A stretch of 64,000 bases of DNA from Patiria miniata. Taxonomy: Eukaryota; Echinodermata; Asteroidea; Valvatida; Asterinidae. The stretch's first letter is position 1. Each line of letters begins with the position of its first letter. The translations under genes were made by a program, and so were the position numbers. The notes below the pieces were generated by a model that did not search any database, had not been told where the DNA came from, and saw nothing but the letters and a program-made list of their open reading frames with translations. The stretch is taken from positions 7,479,606 through 7,543,605 of the forward strand of contig NW_024037064.1 of NCBI RefSeq assembly GCF_015706575.1, written 5' to 3'. Below are positions 1 through 12,400 of the stretch, one piece after another.

Positions 1-2404
1 TCCTAAAATTGTTTTGAAGCACTGTCAATCATGTTATTTTCTGTCGGCGTGATTTGTTATTGAAGAGCCAATATTTGCTAGTATGAAGCTTTGTAGAAGT
101 GTGAGTGGAGAAGCGTATAATGAAAATTGGCATTTTACGGATGTTCACTGATGATGTGCCCCTTTACGACAAGCCACATTTTGATGATGCTATCCCGCTT
201 ATAATTTGACGTCTTTGCGAGGTCTCCCAGTATGTGGCTGCCATTCCGCCGTGCCTGTCACTCAGCCATAGGAGCTATTCATAGCCCTGCCATTTCAGAG
301 ATACAGAGACAGATGTGGTCATTCTCTACACCCCCCCCCCCTCAGCCGCACACACACACGCTCACCAAACGCTGTCTCATATTTGCACCGCGCTACAGAC
401 GGAGACACACCACAAACTCTGCACACAGCTGAGCCTACAACTCCAGGGATGCTTAAGTCTTACCGAGGAAATCACATCGCTGGTCTTTTTATCCATCCAC
501 GTTCGCACTTTGACAGACTTCAGTTTTTTTTAAAGTTCGGAGCCTCGTGTGTTGATGTGGAACGGAGTTGTGTTGACTTAGAAGCTGTGGATTGATACTT
601 ATGGATTTTCTGTCGCGTCTTGTGTAAGTCATGGTTGGTTTTATCTCATGTTTCCTGTCCGTGTTTGTTAAATTACTGTCTGACGGCCCAGGCCGTTACA
701 GCACGGCTCTAGTTTCCATCGCCCTTTTCAAAGTTGACAGTGAAACAAGAAGATAAAACTAGGAGCAATTTTGTCCGATATCGTGACAACGCTTGCAGAA
801 TATGTGATGTACGTCCATGTGCTGCAAAATTGCATCAATCACTGCTTGGAAAGTTTAGACTTGTTTGGTTTAGCAAGCTTCACACTTACATGTACGTTCA
901 TGTGGCGTTGCTGGATTTCTGTGAGATTTTGCATGATGATGATGAAATTTTAAAAATGTAATTTCAAAAATTGAATCCTTGAAAATGCATCTGTGTGTCC
1001 CATTTAACATTGTCATGTACATGTACTTGTTCAGTGGATTATCTTCGAGTACCAGTAAATGTATGATGATCTAATGTACGATCACTAATGTACATGTACA
1101 TGCATGGGTGTGTGGGTAGGCATTACATTCACTGTGTGGACTTCCAAACAACAGAGGTCCACATAAACCAGGTAGAGGCGACGTTGTGTGGACTTGGCCA
1201 AGTCCACACAGTGTTTCCCCATTTCTGGAAAACAGGTTTAGATGCATTTTGGGGTTAGGTTTATCAGTGGCAAAATGAAGAGAAACACTAAAGGGAATCA
1301 TACATGTAGGCCTACATGTAGAAAAAAAATTTGGTTGAAAGTGTTTTCACAGTGAGAGTAAATTGAGTTTTTTTCAGAGGTTTTTCTTAACTTCACGAAA
1401 GCAAAGGAATGCCCACACTTGGTATGTAATGTAAACATGTGTGTGCAACTATCGTGAATGGAAGAGGGAGGCCTATTATTCGTTGTTTTTGCTTTTTCTG
1501 TTTGTTTTTTAGGCAATCAATAATTTAATTCAAAATCCGTGTAGTACCTGTTATAGAAGGCTTTTAACTTAAGTATGGCAAAAGTCGGCCTTTCAGATGT
1601 TGTAACAACAAAGTCTAAGAAGACTTGTTCAAAGTCCATCTCTCCCTGAACACTTCAATGGGGAAATAGGCCCTATATATTTTGGACTCGGACTTCTTTT
1701 TTTTTTTTATAAAACTCCACCATAATCAAGATAAGTGAACACTTTTCTTCATTTACAAGGAAAATATTGGTCAACTGTAAAATTACATGTGAGTTTGTTT
1801 AACTGTAAACATAATCATCATGAAATAAAAAGTAAAATACCGGTATCAACAGGCATGCAACTTTTCCTTGGATGTGCTGATTTCCTTGCTTTTTGCTTCG
1901 CGTGAATGCCATTACAAATTGAAAGATACTGCAGAAAGTCTTGTGTTTTGAGTTTCCTCGTTTTTCTTCTTCTAAATTCGCAGTTCCACGCCTGTATCTG
2001 TCATAAACCTTAACCAAACAAAAATCCATCAGTAGACATTTCTGCTGATGTGACAATTCAGTCGTCGGGCATCTTCCCAACGAAACGCTCCGCTCACTCA
2101 CATTTACTAAGTCACGTAATGTAATGTTCTCGTAGCTCACGGCAAACAGCTAGACCATCAGCGCGAACGTTATAGTTAGGATGTTCAATTGTGTGCGTGC
2201 CTGCCGTGAATGTTAACCCATTTGCAAATCCCATTATGCTTCAAGCATGCACTCGATGTCACATGAGTGGGAAACTGAAGTAGGCATGAGAAGCCACTGG
2301 GAAAAAGAGCTTACAATGTTGGAAAAGTGACAAGCTTGGCAAAAATGAATCAACATTGTCAGAATTCAGAAGTCATCTCTGAGTTGTTTTTTTGCTAGTC
2401 CAGC
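1..2404. other. Upstream intron sequence, no exon recognised
   Basis: No splice-flanked coding segment matching the missing PDZ half is visible. Around 330-630 the sequence is less AT-rich and contains an ATG at 601 with a GTAAGT donor at 624, a weak first-exon candidate. TACATGTA palindromes cluster at 1014-1100. Confidence 0.6.
1131..1400. repeat. Interspersed repeat, copy 1, with 24-nt palindrome
   Basis: The segment shares long stretches with 20900-21240 and partly 20417-20535, for example AAGAGAAACACTAAAGGGAA. It contains a perfect palindrome at 1186-1209 with arm GTGTGGACTTGG. The copy at 21015 keeps an imperfect version. Confidence 0.7.
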
Positions 2405-2850
2405 CTAGGGCTGTGCATCGGAACCGGGTACCCGAGTACCCGAGCGTTGATGTTAGGAACCGGTTCCAGATTATGGGATCGGGCACCCGTAACCAACTTC
2501 ACAAATGACCTAGAAGGGCCTAACTTCTCAATAAAAAAGAAATGTTTTGTATGTCATTTGTGGAAAGTATTTAAAGCGAAAACCGGACTAGTGGGAAAAC
2601 AAAACATATTTCATATTTGTGACGCAGCGCTGGCGAAGTTGCAGTTTTCGCCGTAAAGCTATAAAGCTCATTGTTCACACTTCTATCTTGCTACATTTTA
2701 ACGCACCGATGTAGTAGTGCGGACCTTTATGCACAATCTGAACATCAACAGCAACTTCCGAGATTTCAATTTTGGGGTTGGGTTTGGTACCCACGTTTTA
2801 ATTTTTTTCAATTGGGTAGCTAGTTCCCATACTACCCGAAAATGCACACC
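2405..2850 (-). mobile_element. hAT-like non-autonomous element, copy 1 (single 55-bp unit)
   Basis: The ends read CTAGGGCTGTGCAT and ATGCACACCACTACT, imperfect inverted repeats of hAT style. The body is the reverse complement of 19232-19560, with shared GGTGCGT, CTTTACGG and TGTTTTGTTTTCC segments. This copy holds about one of the GGAACCGGTTCC units that are multiplied in the other copy. Confidence 0.65.
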
Positions 2851-2894
2851 ACTACTCCTGCCAATAGTCTGCACCTCACTGACTGGCTCACAAA

Positions 2895-3075
2895 CTCGCT
2901 GTCACTTGTCGGCTGGGCAGTGCTGTTGTATAGGATTACCCATAATGTCAGTGAATAGGGGAACCATTGTGTAGATCAGTTGCACAGGTAAAGACTTGCA
3001 GTGAATAACCATTCTGAATCAGGTGAAGCATTTTGTGTACTCACAGACCAACGGCACTGTATGGGCTTGGCTTGT
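2895..3075 (+). repeat. 150-180 bp interspersed family, copy 1
   Basis: The family shares GGGCAGTGCTRTTGTATAGG, ATTACCC and a later segment with CAGTGAATARCCATTCTGAA. Other copies are at 5955-6115, 15333-15485, 48100-48160, 50465-50560 and, interrupted, 51380-52045. Confidence 0.7.
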
Positions 3076-3544
3076 TGTTTTATTTTAAATCAGTTATACA
3101 TGTAGTGTAAAGAAAACAAACTCTACTAAAGAGTTGAAATTCTGTTATTTTGTTATATCCTGAAACTTGTTCATATTGCTACCATCAATGAATATTCATA
3201 AAATTGAAACAATGATAAATCGTCCCTGTACCTGTTTTGGAGGCATCAAGTTTTCGAGGTTTGACCCTGTACCAGTAGCAAGGCACACTCGCAGATTCGT
3301 ACCACACAACCAGTTGATTTGTTGTGTGTGCAGTACGTGTTCCACCGCCAGCCCAAAATTTTTCATTGTTTTTCTCTTGCTTACAAGAAATAAATCCTTA
3401 CACCCTCGAAAACTGGTACATCGTGGATACAAATGTATACTGGTGTATGCCATTTACAGGTACATTGTAGGCGATTGTGAGCAATATTATAAAACGCTAT
3501 TGTAACTTTGTTGATTACATATATTTGTATTCACCTGTCGCCTC

Positions 3545-3800
3545 AAAAATATGAATATTCAATCAGACACAAAGTTTGATATTTTAATATTGAATAGGCC
3601 TAATTCAAACTTGCACCATTGTGCTAACCAGTTCTCTTTCAGGATTGAATATACAGTGTATGAATATTCAATTAAATTTAAATATTTGATTATTTCAGAT
3701 TGTCTCAGCTGTACTGCAATCCTGTTTACCTTGAGTATGGAATATGAATATTCAGTCAAATATTTAATTATTCGATTTGTCTGAGGCTTATTTAATACGA
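3545..3800. repeat. AT-rich segment with GAATATTC palindromes
   Basis: TGAATATTCA-type words recur at about 3551, 3660 and 3747, making the stretch self-complementary. It looks like a degenerate inverted repeat. No coding sense is evident. Confidence 0.45.
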
Positions 3801-3849
3801 ATCTGTTTACGTCGAGCATTGGTTATCTGTTGTTTATGACAGCAGTATT

Positions 3850-3945
3850 AGGGTCTGTCAGTGCTACCATTAGTCTTGCATTCCAGGCTGAAAAGTCCAC
3901 ATTCCTGCCGTGGTTGGCACGGCAGTAGACTGACAGACCGTATAC
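3850..3945. repeat. Short foldback with GTCTGTCAGT termini
   Basis: GGGTCTGTCAGTGCTACC at the left and TAGACTGACAGACC at the right are inverted around a CCGTGGTTGGCACGG hairpin. It is probably a small non-autonomous element. Confidence 0.4.
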
Positions 3946-5217
3946 ACATGGACCGACCTATCGGAATGCCGTTTCTTTAGACACCGTCACGTTCGCCACT
4001 CTTGGGTTTCTGAAGTCTTCTAAAAGTCACATCTGTAGTTGATTCCTTCATGTCCGTTAAATGGTGCGAATTCTTGATCGCGCCTTGTGGTTGTCTTGCT
4101 GCATGCTTGCCGTCAGATGGCGCAGGGATCTTCTTATTCCATTAGCTTCGAAATGAATGATTCACAGTGGAGTTGAGCATGAACAGTAGAGGGCGCTGTT
4201 TGATCACTCAGGAGAGTAGTGTTTGGAGCACACTGCTTGTGCCCACAGTTACACCGATATTTTAGCATTACGTCTGAGGACAAGACATTGTCATTCCCTT
4301 TGTCATATAAAACACTCTCCCATACATGTACCAAGCACACACAGTTACATTCAAGGACTTTTTTTCAACAAACAATGTACGTTCAAGGACAACAAAGAAT
4401 CTGTTGTTCTGTTATTGTGTGTCTGTCCTCGGAATGTACAGGTCCCTATATGTAATGCAGAAGCGCACTAGTTTAGGATGTCATAAATGCATGTTCCTGA
4501 GGAGAAGTACGGCTAATGTTCATTAGAATGTGCGCAAACCCGAACAACAATTAATTTGCCGGATAAATTGTCTGTGTATCACTTGAAGTGCTACGGTACC
4601 GGTACGGTACATGTACTTGTACACGGATTCCATAAAAACGGGGGGAAAAACATCTTGTTTTCAGCTAACAATATGTCAAATTTTGTTAAAGAGATGTTTT
4701 CACTGTTTTTTTTTATTGATCAAATGGAACTTTAGCAATTTCAAAAATTGAAATCTTCTAAAAGTGTTGTGAAAAGGCATACCTGTATACTGTACATGTA
4801 CAATGTATACACATCTACCATGTTCTGCAGTGGGGACACAAGATGTACATGTCGTGTACATGTACATTGGACTGCCCAGAAAAAGGATTTGTATAGTTTT
4901 TGTGCACTAGTGTTCTACAAAGTATGGAATAGTACCCAATCACCTCCAAGCAGTTAAACAACATACTGATTGTACTCTCTACAGCACCAGTCTCAGTGCC
5001 ACCAGCACTATTCACAACATAACCCCTTGTGATCTCAATATTCAAATTTAAATTCTTTTTCCCTCAGCCAGAGGGTTTGAGCATCCACTGATCGGATTAG
5101 GCTTACAAAATTGTTCTAAGATTTCACCAAGCACGTTGATGTTTTTTTTTTCTTGTGAGCTGCTCATAATGCAAATTGGGAAAGAAGCGCAAATGCAAAT
5201 GCCTTGTGTAGCCTATG

Positions 5218-5329
5218 GGAACATGGTGCTTGTGCTCTTGAGCAAGGCACTTTACCGTTATTGCTTCGTCCTTCGGATGGGACCTAAAGCCGTAGGTGTT
5301 GGTAGATACGTGTGCTATATGTAAGACTC

Positions 5330-5361
<32 letters not shown>
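5218..5361 (+). mobile_element. SINE 3' part with (ATT)n tail
   Basis: The segment contains GTGCTTGTGCTCTTGAGCAA and GGCACTTTACC, shared with the SINEs at 49578, 51415 and 56490. It ends in (ATT)9-10. The tRNA-like head is missing. Confidence 0.65.
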
Positions 5362-5362
<1 letters not shown>

Positions 5363-5459
5363 GGTGTGAGATACATTTCTATCGTCCTGTTACCCATACA
5401 TTGTTGGTTTACATGTAATGAAAACTGCCTGTGCATGTATCATTTTGTTTCTGCATTCT

Positions 5460-5610
5460 ATAGAGGACGTTGAACAATAGAGGACAATAGGGTCCCCAAT
5501 TCCTGAGAGGTCCTCAATGTGAATTTGTGTACAAAACATATGGGAGGTCTTCCTAAAAAGTTGAAGTACATTGTACAAAAAGAGGGACAATAGGGGGTCC
5601 CCAATTGCCA
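5460..5610. repeat. Foldback repeat with GGACAATAGGGTCCCCAATT units
   Basis: GGACAATAGGG(G)TCCCCAATT occurs at about 5483 and 5585, flanking a 100-bp spacer. Related ACAATAGGGACAATG text occurs at 11960. It is probably a remnant of a repeat family. Confidence 0.4.
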
Positions 5611-5954
5611 GCAAATACACATATGCCTACATGTGTGTGTATGCGGCTTACCATTTTTCTGGTCTCAGAGATGGCCAGCCTATCCGCTTCGTGCATGGAG
5701 TACCGGTACCCCTCAATGGTATAGAAAGGGAGAGTTGGGGGAGACCACTTCATTCCAAATAACGACGCCTGACGCTAATGCAAAGGAGCTATGGCTTTGT
5801 TGTTGTCGTGTGTACTTCGTACATGTACCATACATGTATGTGCTTAAACCAGTACGCGCACGTAGTGTGCTCCCTACTGGAGAGAAAAGCGCCCTCTTGT
5901 GTTCACGCACGGAGCCCATAGTCCTCTTTGTACCTGATTGATTTACTGAGTCAC

Positions 5955-6115
5955 TCACTGACACTTGTGAGCTGGGCAGTGCTATTGTATAGGATTACCC
6001 ATCACACCAATGAATAGGCTAAGTCTGGCCCATTGTGCAGACCAAATGCATGAAAAGACTTCCAACAAGTACATGTAGCCATTCTACAATGTACATCAAT
6101 GGATTAGAATTTTGT
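5955..6115 (+). repeat. 150-180 bp interspersed family, copy 2
   Basis: This copy matches 2895-3075 over GGGCAGTGCTATTGTATAGG and ATTACCCAT, and through the CCATTCTA segment. Confidence 0.65.
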
Positions 6116-6414
6116 AATCGAAAATGAGGAATAGCCAGACTACATGTATTGTATAGTACAAATGCCCACTCTGAGCAAATCTCCACTTTGATTAACAGAT
6201 TTCACATTAGCAAAACACACAGAACCCAAAGATCTGCCAAAACAATTCCAGCATCTTGACATCACATTGCCAAGCCTCATTCATCACTGTCCTCGCGCGA
6301 GGAGAAGTTTTAATTTTCCAAAGAACGAGGCTGTCAGGTGTTGAAGTAATGAATGTCGCACTGATGGTCCAACCCTCTATTAACCGTTATTGGCGTTCTT
6401 GTATCGTTTTTCAG

Positions 6415-6472
6415 GTGAATGGGACTCTAGTCACGTCTTGCAATCACCTTGAAGTTGTGAAACTCATCCGAT
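6415..6472 (+). CDS. ARHGEF12: Exon 1 in window: PDZ domain, helix B segment
   Basis: This 58-nt exon begins in phase 0 after TTTTTCAG and ends before GTGAGT. It encodes VNGTLVTSCNHLEVVKLIR plus one base. The VNGT...HLEVVKLI pattern is the ligand-groove helix region of the LARG/PDZ-RhoGEF PDZ domain. The carboxylate-binding loop must be on an exon upstream of the window. Confidence 0.93.
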
Positions 6473-9400
6473 GTGAGTATCTGTTACAGTCAATCCTGTG
6501 TCAGTCTCCATTTACGTGTCAGTATGCGTCAATTAAACGTATTGAGTTTTTATGACTTGCGGTCCGAAACGATAGTATAGCGGTACGTTCTTCCCACTGC
6601 CACACAATACACACAGGGACGCTAGATTTCAGGCATATGACTGATTCACGCTTTTTCATGTTTTGGAATAACAAAGTCAAGCATTCCATCCCCACAGTCC
6701 GGAAAATATATCCTCTTGTAAAGGTAGCATGCACAGAGAACGTTTGATTCTAGTATGATGTTTCTCAAAAGGAGCGTCAACTTTTTGGCACAAAAGTTCA
6801 TGAGTAATTCCATGTTGTTTGGATATTGACGTGTACAAAACAATTGGTAAAAGCTTGCTGATATTAATTTCTCTTCTTAATTGATTTTAAAAAAGGTAAA
6901 AAATGGTCACTGCATGAGTTGCTGAGTTACCATTTTTTTGCTTCACATTTCATCAACTTCATTTTCAAAATGATCAGATTATTGCCCAGATTCAAAGTGC
7001 TCGAATTATTAACACAAAATTTATATATTTTTAGGTAGAAAACCACTCTTGATTCAATACTTGTACATCAGTTTTCATGGTTTTAGGGTACATGTACGGT
7101 ATTACGAGCATTATATGTTCGACAGATAGAGCTTACAGCGAAGCATTTCTCACATCCAGGATCGGTGTATAGATTGATTGCTCTATTGCCGACTGCATGA
7201 ATGTAGAATTTCCCAGTGGACCAGCCATCACTTGATCGAGTAGATCAATTCAGCAGTGTGGCTGCCGAAGATTTCATTCAGCCTCACTTCCACTGAACAG
7301 TCTGTCCCAAAGGATCTTGCTCTTGGAAAAAAGACTTAACGGTTTCCCAAGATGTGCATGAAGAGGGTTCATTACGACAAATAAATCACCTTTTAGATAA
7401 GAGATAAATTATCCATGCAAGTTTAAAGGGTTGTTTGATTGTAAATTCCATGTGTCTATGAATGACTAGACTGTTTGTATTTTTTGGGGGATGTAGCGGC
7501 ATCTTACGCAGCGTTAACATTGCTTGGCCTGCCGCCAGGAATGAAGAACCAATCACCGTTATCGCCTCCTCATCAGGGCAACGCAACGGCCAAACCAAAC
7601 CAACGACGTGAAGTCACACGACCTGTAGCAGTGACGGTGAGTTATTCTACCTAACCTTTCCCAGCACAGCCCAGCCTAGCCCAGCCCAAACCAAGCCAAG
7701 CCAACCCAACCCAACCCAACCCAGCCCAGACAAGCCCAGCCCAGCCCAGCCCAGCCCAGCCCAGACAAGCCCAGCCCAGCCCAGCCCAGCCCAGCCCAAT
7801 GCAAATCAAACGCAATGCAAATCCAATCCACCCCAATGCAAATCCAATCCACCCAACACAATCCAACCCAACCCAACCCAGTCCAACACAACCAACCCAC
7901 CCATCCCAACCCAATCCAACCCAACCCAACCCACCCATCCCAACCCAATCCAACCCAACCCAACCCATCCCAACCCAACCCAATCCAATCCAACCCAGCT
8001 CAACCCAGTGCAACCCATCCCATCCCAACCCAACCCAACCCAACCCAACCCAACCCAACCCAACCCAGCCCAACCCAGCTCAACCCAACCCAACCCAACC
8101 CAACCCAACCCAACCCAGCCCAACCCAGCTCAACCCAACCCAACCCAACCCAACCCAACCCAACCCAACCCAACCCAACCCAACCCAACCCAACCCAACC
8201 CAACCCAACCCTTACCCAGCCCAACCCAACCCACTCAACCCAACCCAACCCAACCCAACCCAACCCATCCCAACCCAACCCAACCCAACCCTTACCCAGC
8301 CCAACCCACTCAACCCAACCCAACCCAACCCAACCCAACCCAACCCATCCCATCCCAACCCAACCCAACCCAACCCTTACTCAGCCCAACCCACTCAACC
8401 CAACCCAACCCAACCCAACCCAACCCAACCCATCCCAACCCAACCCAACCCAACCCTTACTCAGCCCAACCCACTCAACCCAACCCAACCCAACCCAACC
8501 CATCCCAACCCAACCCAACCCAACCCAACCCATCCCAACCCAACCCAACCCTTACCCAGCCCAACCCACTCAACCCAGCTCAACCCAACCCAACCCAACC
8601 TAATGCAACCTAATGCAAACCAACCCACACAAGCCAACTAAGCCCAACCCACTCCAAAGCAACCCAGCTCAACTTCCCAAACAAAACATTAAAAAAAAAA
8701 AATTAAAAGCTTCATTTCTAGAAAGATCTCATTTTCAGCTTTCCTGTTTAATTTGTTTTTAAAATGTTAACGCTTGTACACATGAAAAGGTTTAACAGAT
8801 CCCAAACAATTTTTTTTTATTTTGTCATTTCAGCCCACCCCCAAGAAATCCAAATAAAATCTCCCAATTGAAATAATTTTGATAAACTCAAACACATTTT
8901 AAGAGCATGTTCCTTCTCACGATTGTATCTAACCATATCAATCACAAAACCTAGCATGCCTAGGCATTCCAACAATCTCCCCAAAATGTAAACACTCTCT
9001 TGCGCACTGCTGCAAACCTGGCCAGCCAAAAGAAATCCTGGCCGAAAATCCCAAAGACGGAGGCAAAAGATCGTTTGATGGATGAGAACGCTGGACTTCT
9101 GTCCAGGGCTCGGAATGTCAGCGCAGATGGCTGGCATATGGCCCACAGAATCATCTTTCCCTTTCATTCAATATGTGCTTCTATTTGTTAGTCCTAAAGG
9201 AGCGTGGAATTTGCCACGTACCGGGTACGAAAAAAAACTTGCATCCGTAGAATTTCACTTTACTTGGCTAATCGCTTAAAGGCTATCCGACAAATTGGTT
9301 CAGGCTTGTAATTCTAGATTTTGAGATTGGGAAAAAGTATGAAATCTTGAGGGGAATGTTTTTTTTTGGGGGGGGGGGAAGTATTTTAGAATATTTTTTT

Positions 9401-12400
9401 TTTCGTTTGCATCTCCATGCTGCAAAAAGTCCATCATAATGCCCAAAGTTTCAGTCAGTGGAAAATTAATATTCCGTGCAGTGTAGCCACAAACTGTTCA
9501 TTTTTGTAGCTCAGAGCATATTTTTATTATGCCCATGAAAAGATGAGAAAGCTATAAAAGGTTTATTTTTAGATGAGCATATGTTGGGTGAACCCCAACG
9601 ACGTTAGAGGCTTGGTCAAACTCCATATTGAAAGCTGTTGGTACTGAAGATCTATTTTTTAGTAGCCATCTGTGCAGCGCCATTAACGTGCTAGTAGCCA
9701 TACCAGAAATGTGCTTCTATAGGCATGCATTTGCCTAGAATCACAAAAACAAAAATCTTCATTGGGGGATAAATTTGAAAGGAAACCCTCTAACGGTATA
9801 CCAACAAAAGTTAACTCCCGGTGTTTTATACAGCTCAATGCTGCCATTTTGGTGCAAAGCAGCTAATATAAACCACAATGGCCACCTCTGCCCTCACAGG
9901 TACCCATTTACTCCTGGGTTGGGAGAAGCAATGAGTGACAAAGTGCCTTGCCCAAGGGCACAGGCACCATAGCCGCAGGCTGGACTCGAACCCACAACCT
10001 GCAGACCACGAATTCAATGTTCCACATCACGAGGCCACGGCGAATTGTTCATGAATGAACTGAAACAACGTTCAACCATATAGTGTCGGGCCCCATTGCC
10101 CGCATTTGTCACAAAAACAAATACCAAATCTCTATTTGAATTTCATTTTTGTACAACTCTTTCCTTAAAAAAAATCTTAGTGCTTGTGTGTCGTACTCAA
10201 ATTTTATTTACGCTGCTGATTTCATTTCATAATTTCTTATTAGCCGGAGAAAGATGCAGAGTTGAAGAATGAGCGAATGCAGACGTTGAAGGAAATGTTA
10301 GAACAGGAAAAGGAACTATATCAGGTACGTCGGAACAGTAGAGGGCGCCCTATTTAAGACCAGCTTTCTGAGGTTGATGGCATCACTGGTAACTAGTAGC
10401 CACAAGTATTGAAATGTGCAGCAGGGAACCAGGATATTGAGGCATCGTAAATGACTGGTAGTACATTGGTCTATTACAATGCACATACACGTGAAGCCAT
10501 GTCAGTCAAGTCTTGGTCCTCCCATGGCTGCCACTGTACATACCCGTACATTAAGTGCATGCATACATGTACAGGAACATGTACATAAGTATGTAGATTC
10601 AGTGGGCTATGTTAAGGAGAATACACGGGAAAGTGTGGATTCGTAATTCAAGAATTCACGAGGCGCGAAGCGCCGAGTGAATTCGTTAATTAAAAATCCA
10701 CACTTGCGAGGGTTTTTCTTTCGACTTAAACATTTGTGTCAACAGAAGTATTGGAAAGAATGCTGCAACCTGACGCCACAATTTTCTTCATATATCATCT
10801 CAATAAAGGCCATTCGTCGGTGGCAAAAATGATGATAAGACTGGGACTGATAAATGTTTCCAAAATTGTTAGGATAATACTTGAAATGACTCTCCATCGA
10901 CATTGTACACAAGCGCGGAAGTGGCGTCAGGTTGCAACATTGTTTCCTGGCGTGTTTAGCATGTGTATCGACACATTTGTACAACCAAGTCATTTTGTGT
11001 GTATAGGCTCCTTACGTCAAAATGGATAATTCAGACAACGATTTCTTTCTGACTAAAAGTAGATTTTGCAGTGATGGCGGAAAATCTGACAGTGAAGATG
11101 CATTGGTAATTTTCGGAAAGCAAATTTTCACGCAGACGGTCGTTTTCATGCTCATTGTGGAGAACAATTGTCTGACATGTTCAAAGTGTGGATTCGTAAT
11201 TCCGAATCCACACTTTACTAAAGATTCGTCGTTCCGAATCCGCACTTTGTGACCAGTGTAAGAGATTCGTAGATCCGGATCCACACTTTTAACAATAGTG
11301 TGACGTCATAGCAATGGTTTAAATCAAGTTTAATGTACATATTTGTGTGTAAGGAAAGTACTCATGCATATAACCATGTAGCACGGCCAAGGTCCATGCG
11401 AAATTCTATGCTAGTGCTATTCTGTACAAACACGCACATGTAATAAATAAAACAACTGCTATTAAGTTCGTTTACAGCTTGGGTTTTCAATCTTTGTAGT
11501 GCATCAATTTGCTTGAAGATGAATTCATTAGCGCGCTCGTGCTCGTGGAACATGGAAAATGTAGTGCGTCTGTGTCCCACATACCAGTCGGTGGGACACA
11601 GACGCACTACATTATTCCGTGTTCCACGAGCGCTCGCGGGATAACTTATAATATTGTCATTGTATTAAGCACTTTGTTTCTGTGTATTTGCAGAGAATGA
11701 AATCCGTGTATGATGTTAATCCAACGGAGAAACTCTTCAGAGAACTGAGTGGAATCACAACCAGGATAAAGGTCATGGAAAGTCAGCTCACCCGGGCCGC
11801 TAGTATGCAAGCCAAGGTGAGATCTGCAGAAATGAACATAGCGCCCTCTACCATCCATGCACAAAGCCAATAGACCACGATATGGGTTACCAGTCATTCA
11901 GGATAATCAAACCGCCATCAAAAGTGCATGCCCTTACATATTGGCACTTATGGGGTACCGGGAACAAAGGGCAACAATAGGGACAATGGTACCCCACAAG
12001 TCTGTCTTTAGAAATTGAAGTACCCCAAACCCTAAGGCTATGGGTTTTGAGCTTTCTAAGGGAACAAAGGAGAACAAGTGAAGGGGATTAGGGCCCAATA
12101 ATAGTGGTACCCATAAACCCCATATAAGTGTGGGTGAACTCGCAGGGAGACAGACGCATGAAGTCAATTGTTTATTTCAACCAGAAAGGGCATTCCCATT
12201 ACATCGTCTAACATAGCATCGGTGATTTTATCCCGAATGACCTTTGACCTGGACTACTTAAAGGGAAAATACAACATTTGCAAACATCAAAAAATAAAAC
12301 CACCAAATCATTTTGAAATGCCTTGCTGGACTGTTAGTGAATGACAGTGTAAAGCATCCTGTAAAATCATGGCACCTGGTATACTGTCATTTTCAAGAAA

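Noticed and set aside
1799..2140. 113-codon minus-strand ORF
   Set aside because: No domain, no biased codon use and no splice sites in support. ORFs of this size are expected by chance in 64 kb.
1..6414. Search for the exon coding the first half of the PDZ domain
   Set aside because: No segment encoding a GFGF/GLTV-type loop followed by GDRI in phase 0 was found. It must lie upstream of the window.
7799..8641. Long + strand ORF rich in Pro-Asn-Pro-Thr-Gln
   Set aside because: It is the translation of the (CCCAA)n array. All frames on both strands are open there, and there is no composition change that would suggest selection for protein.
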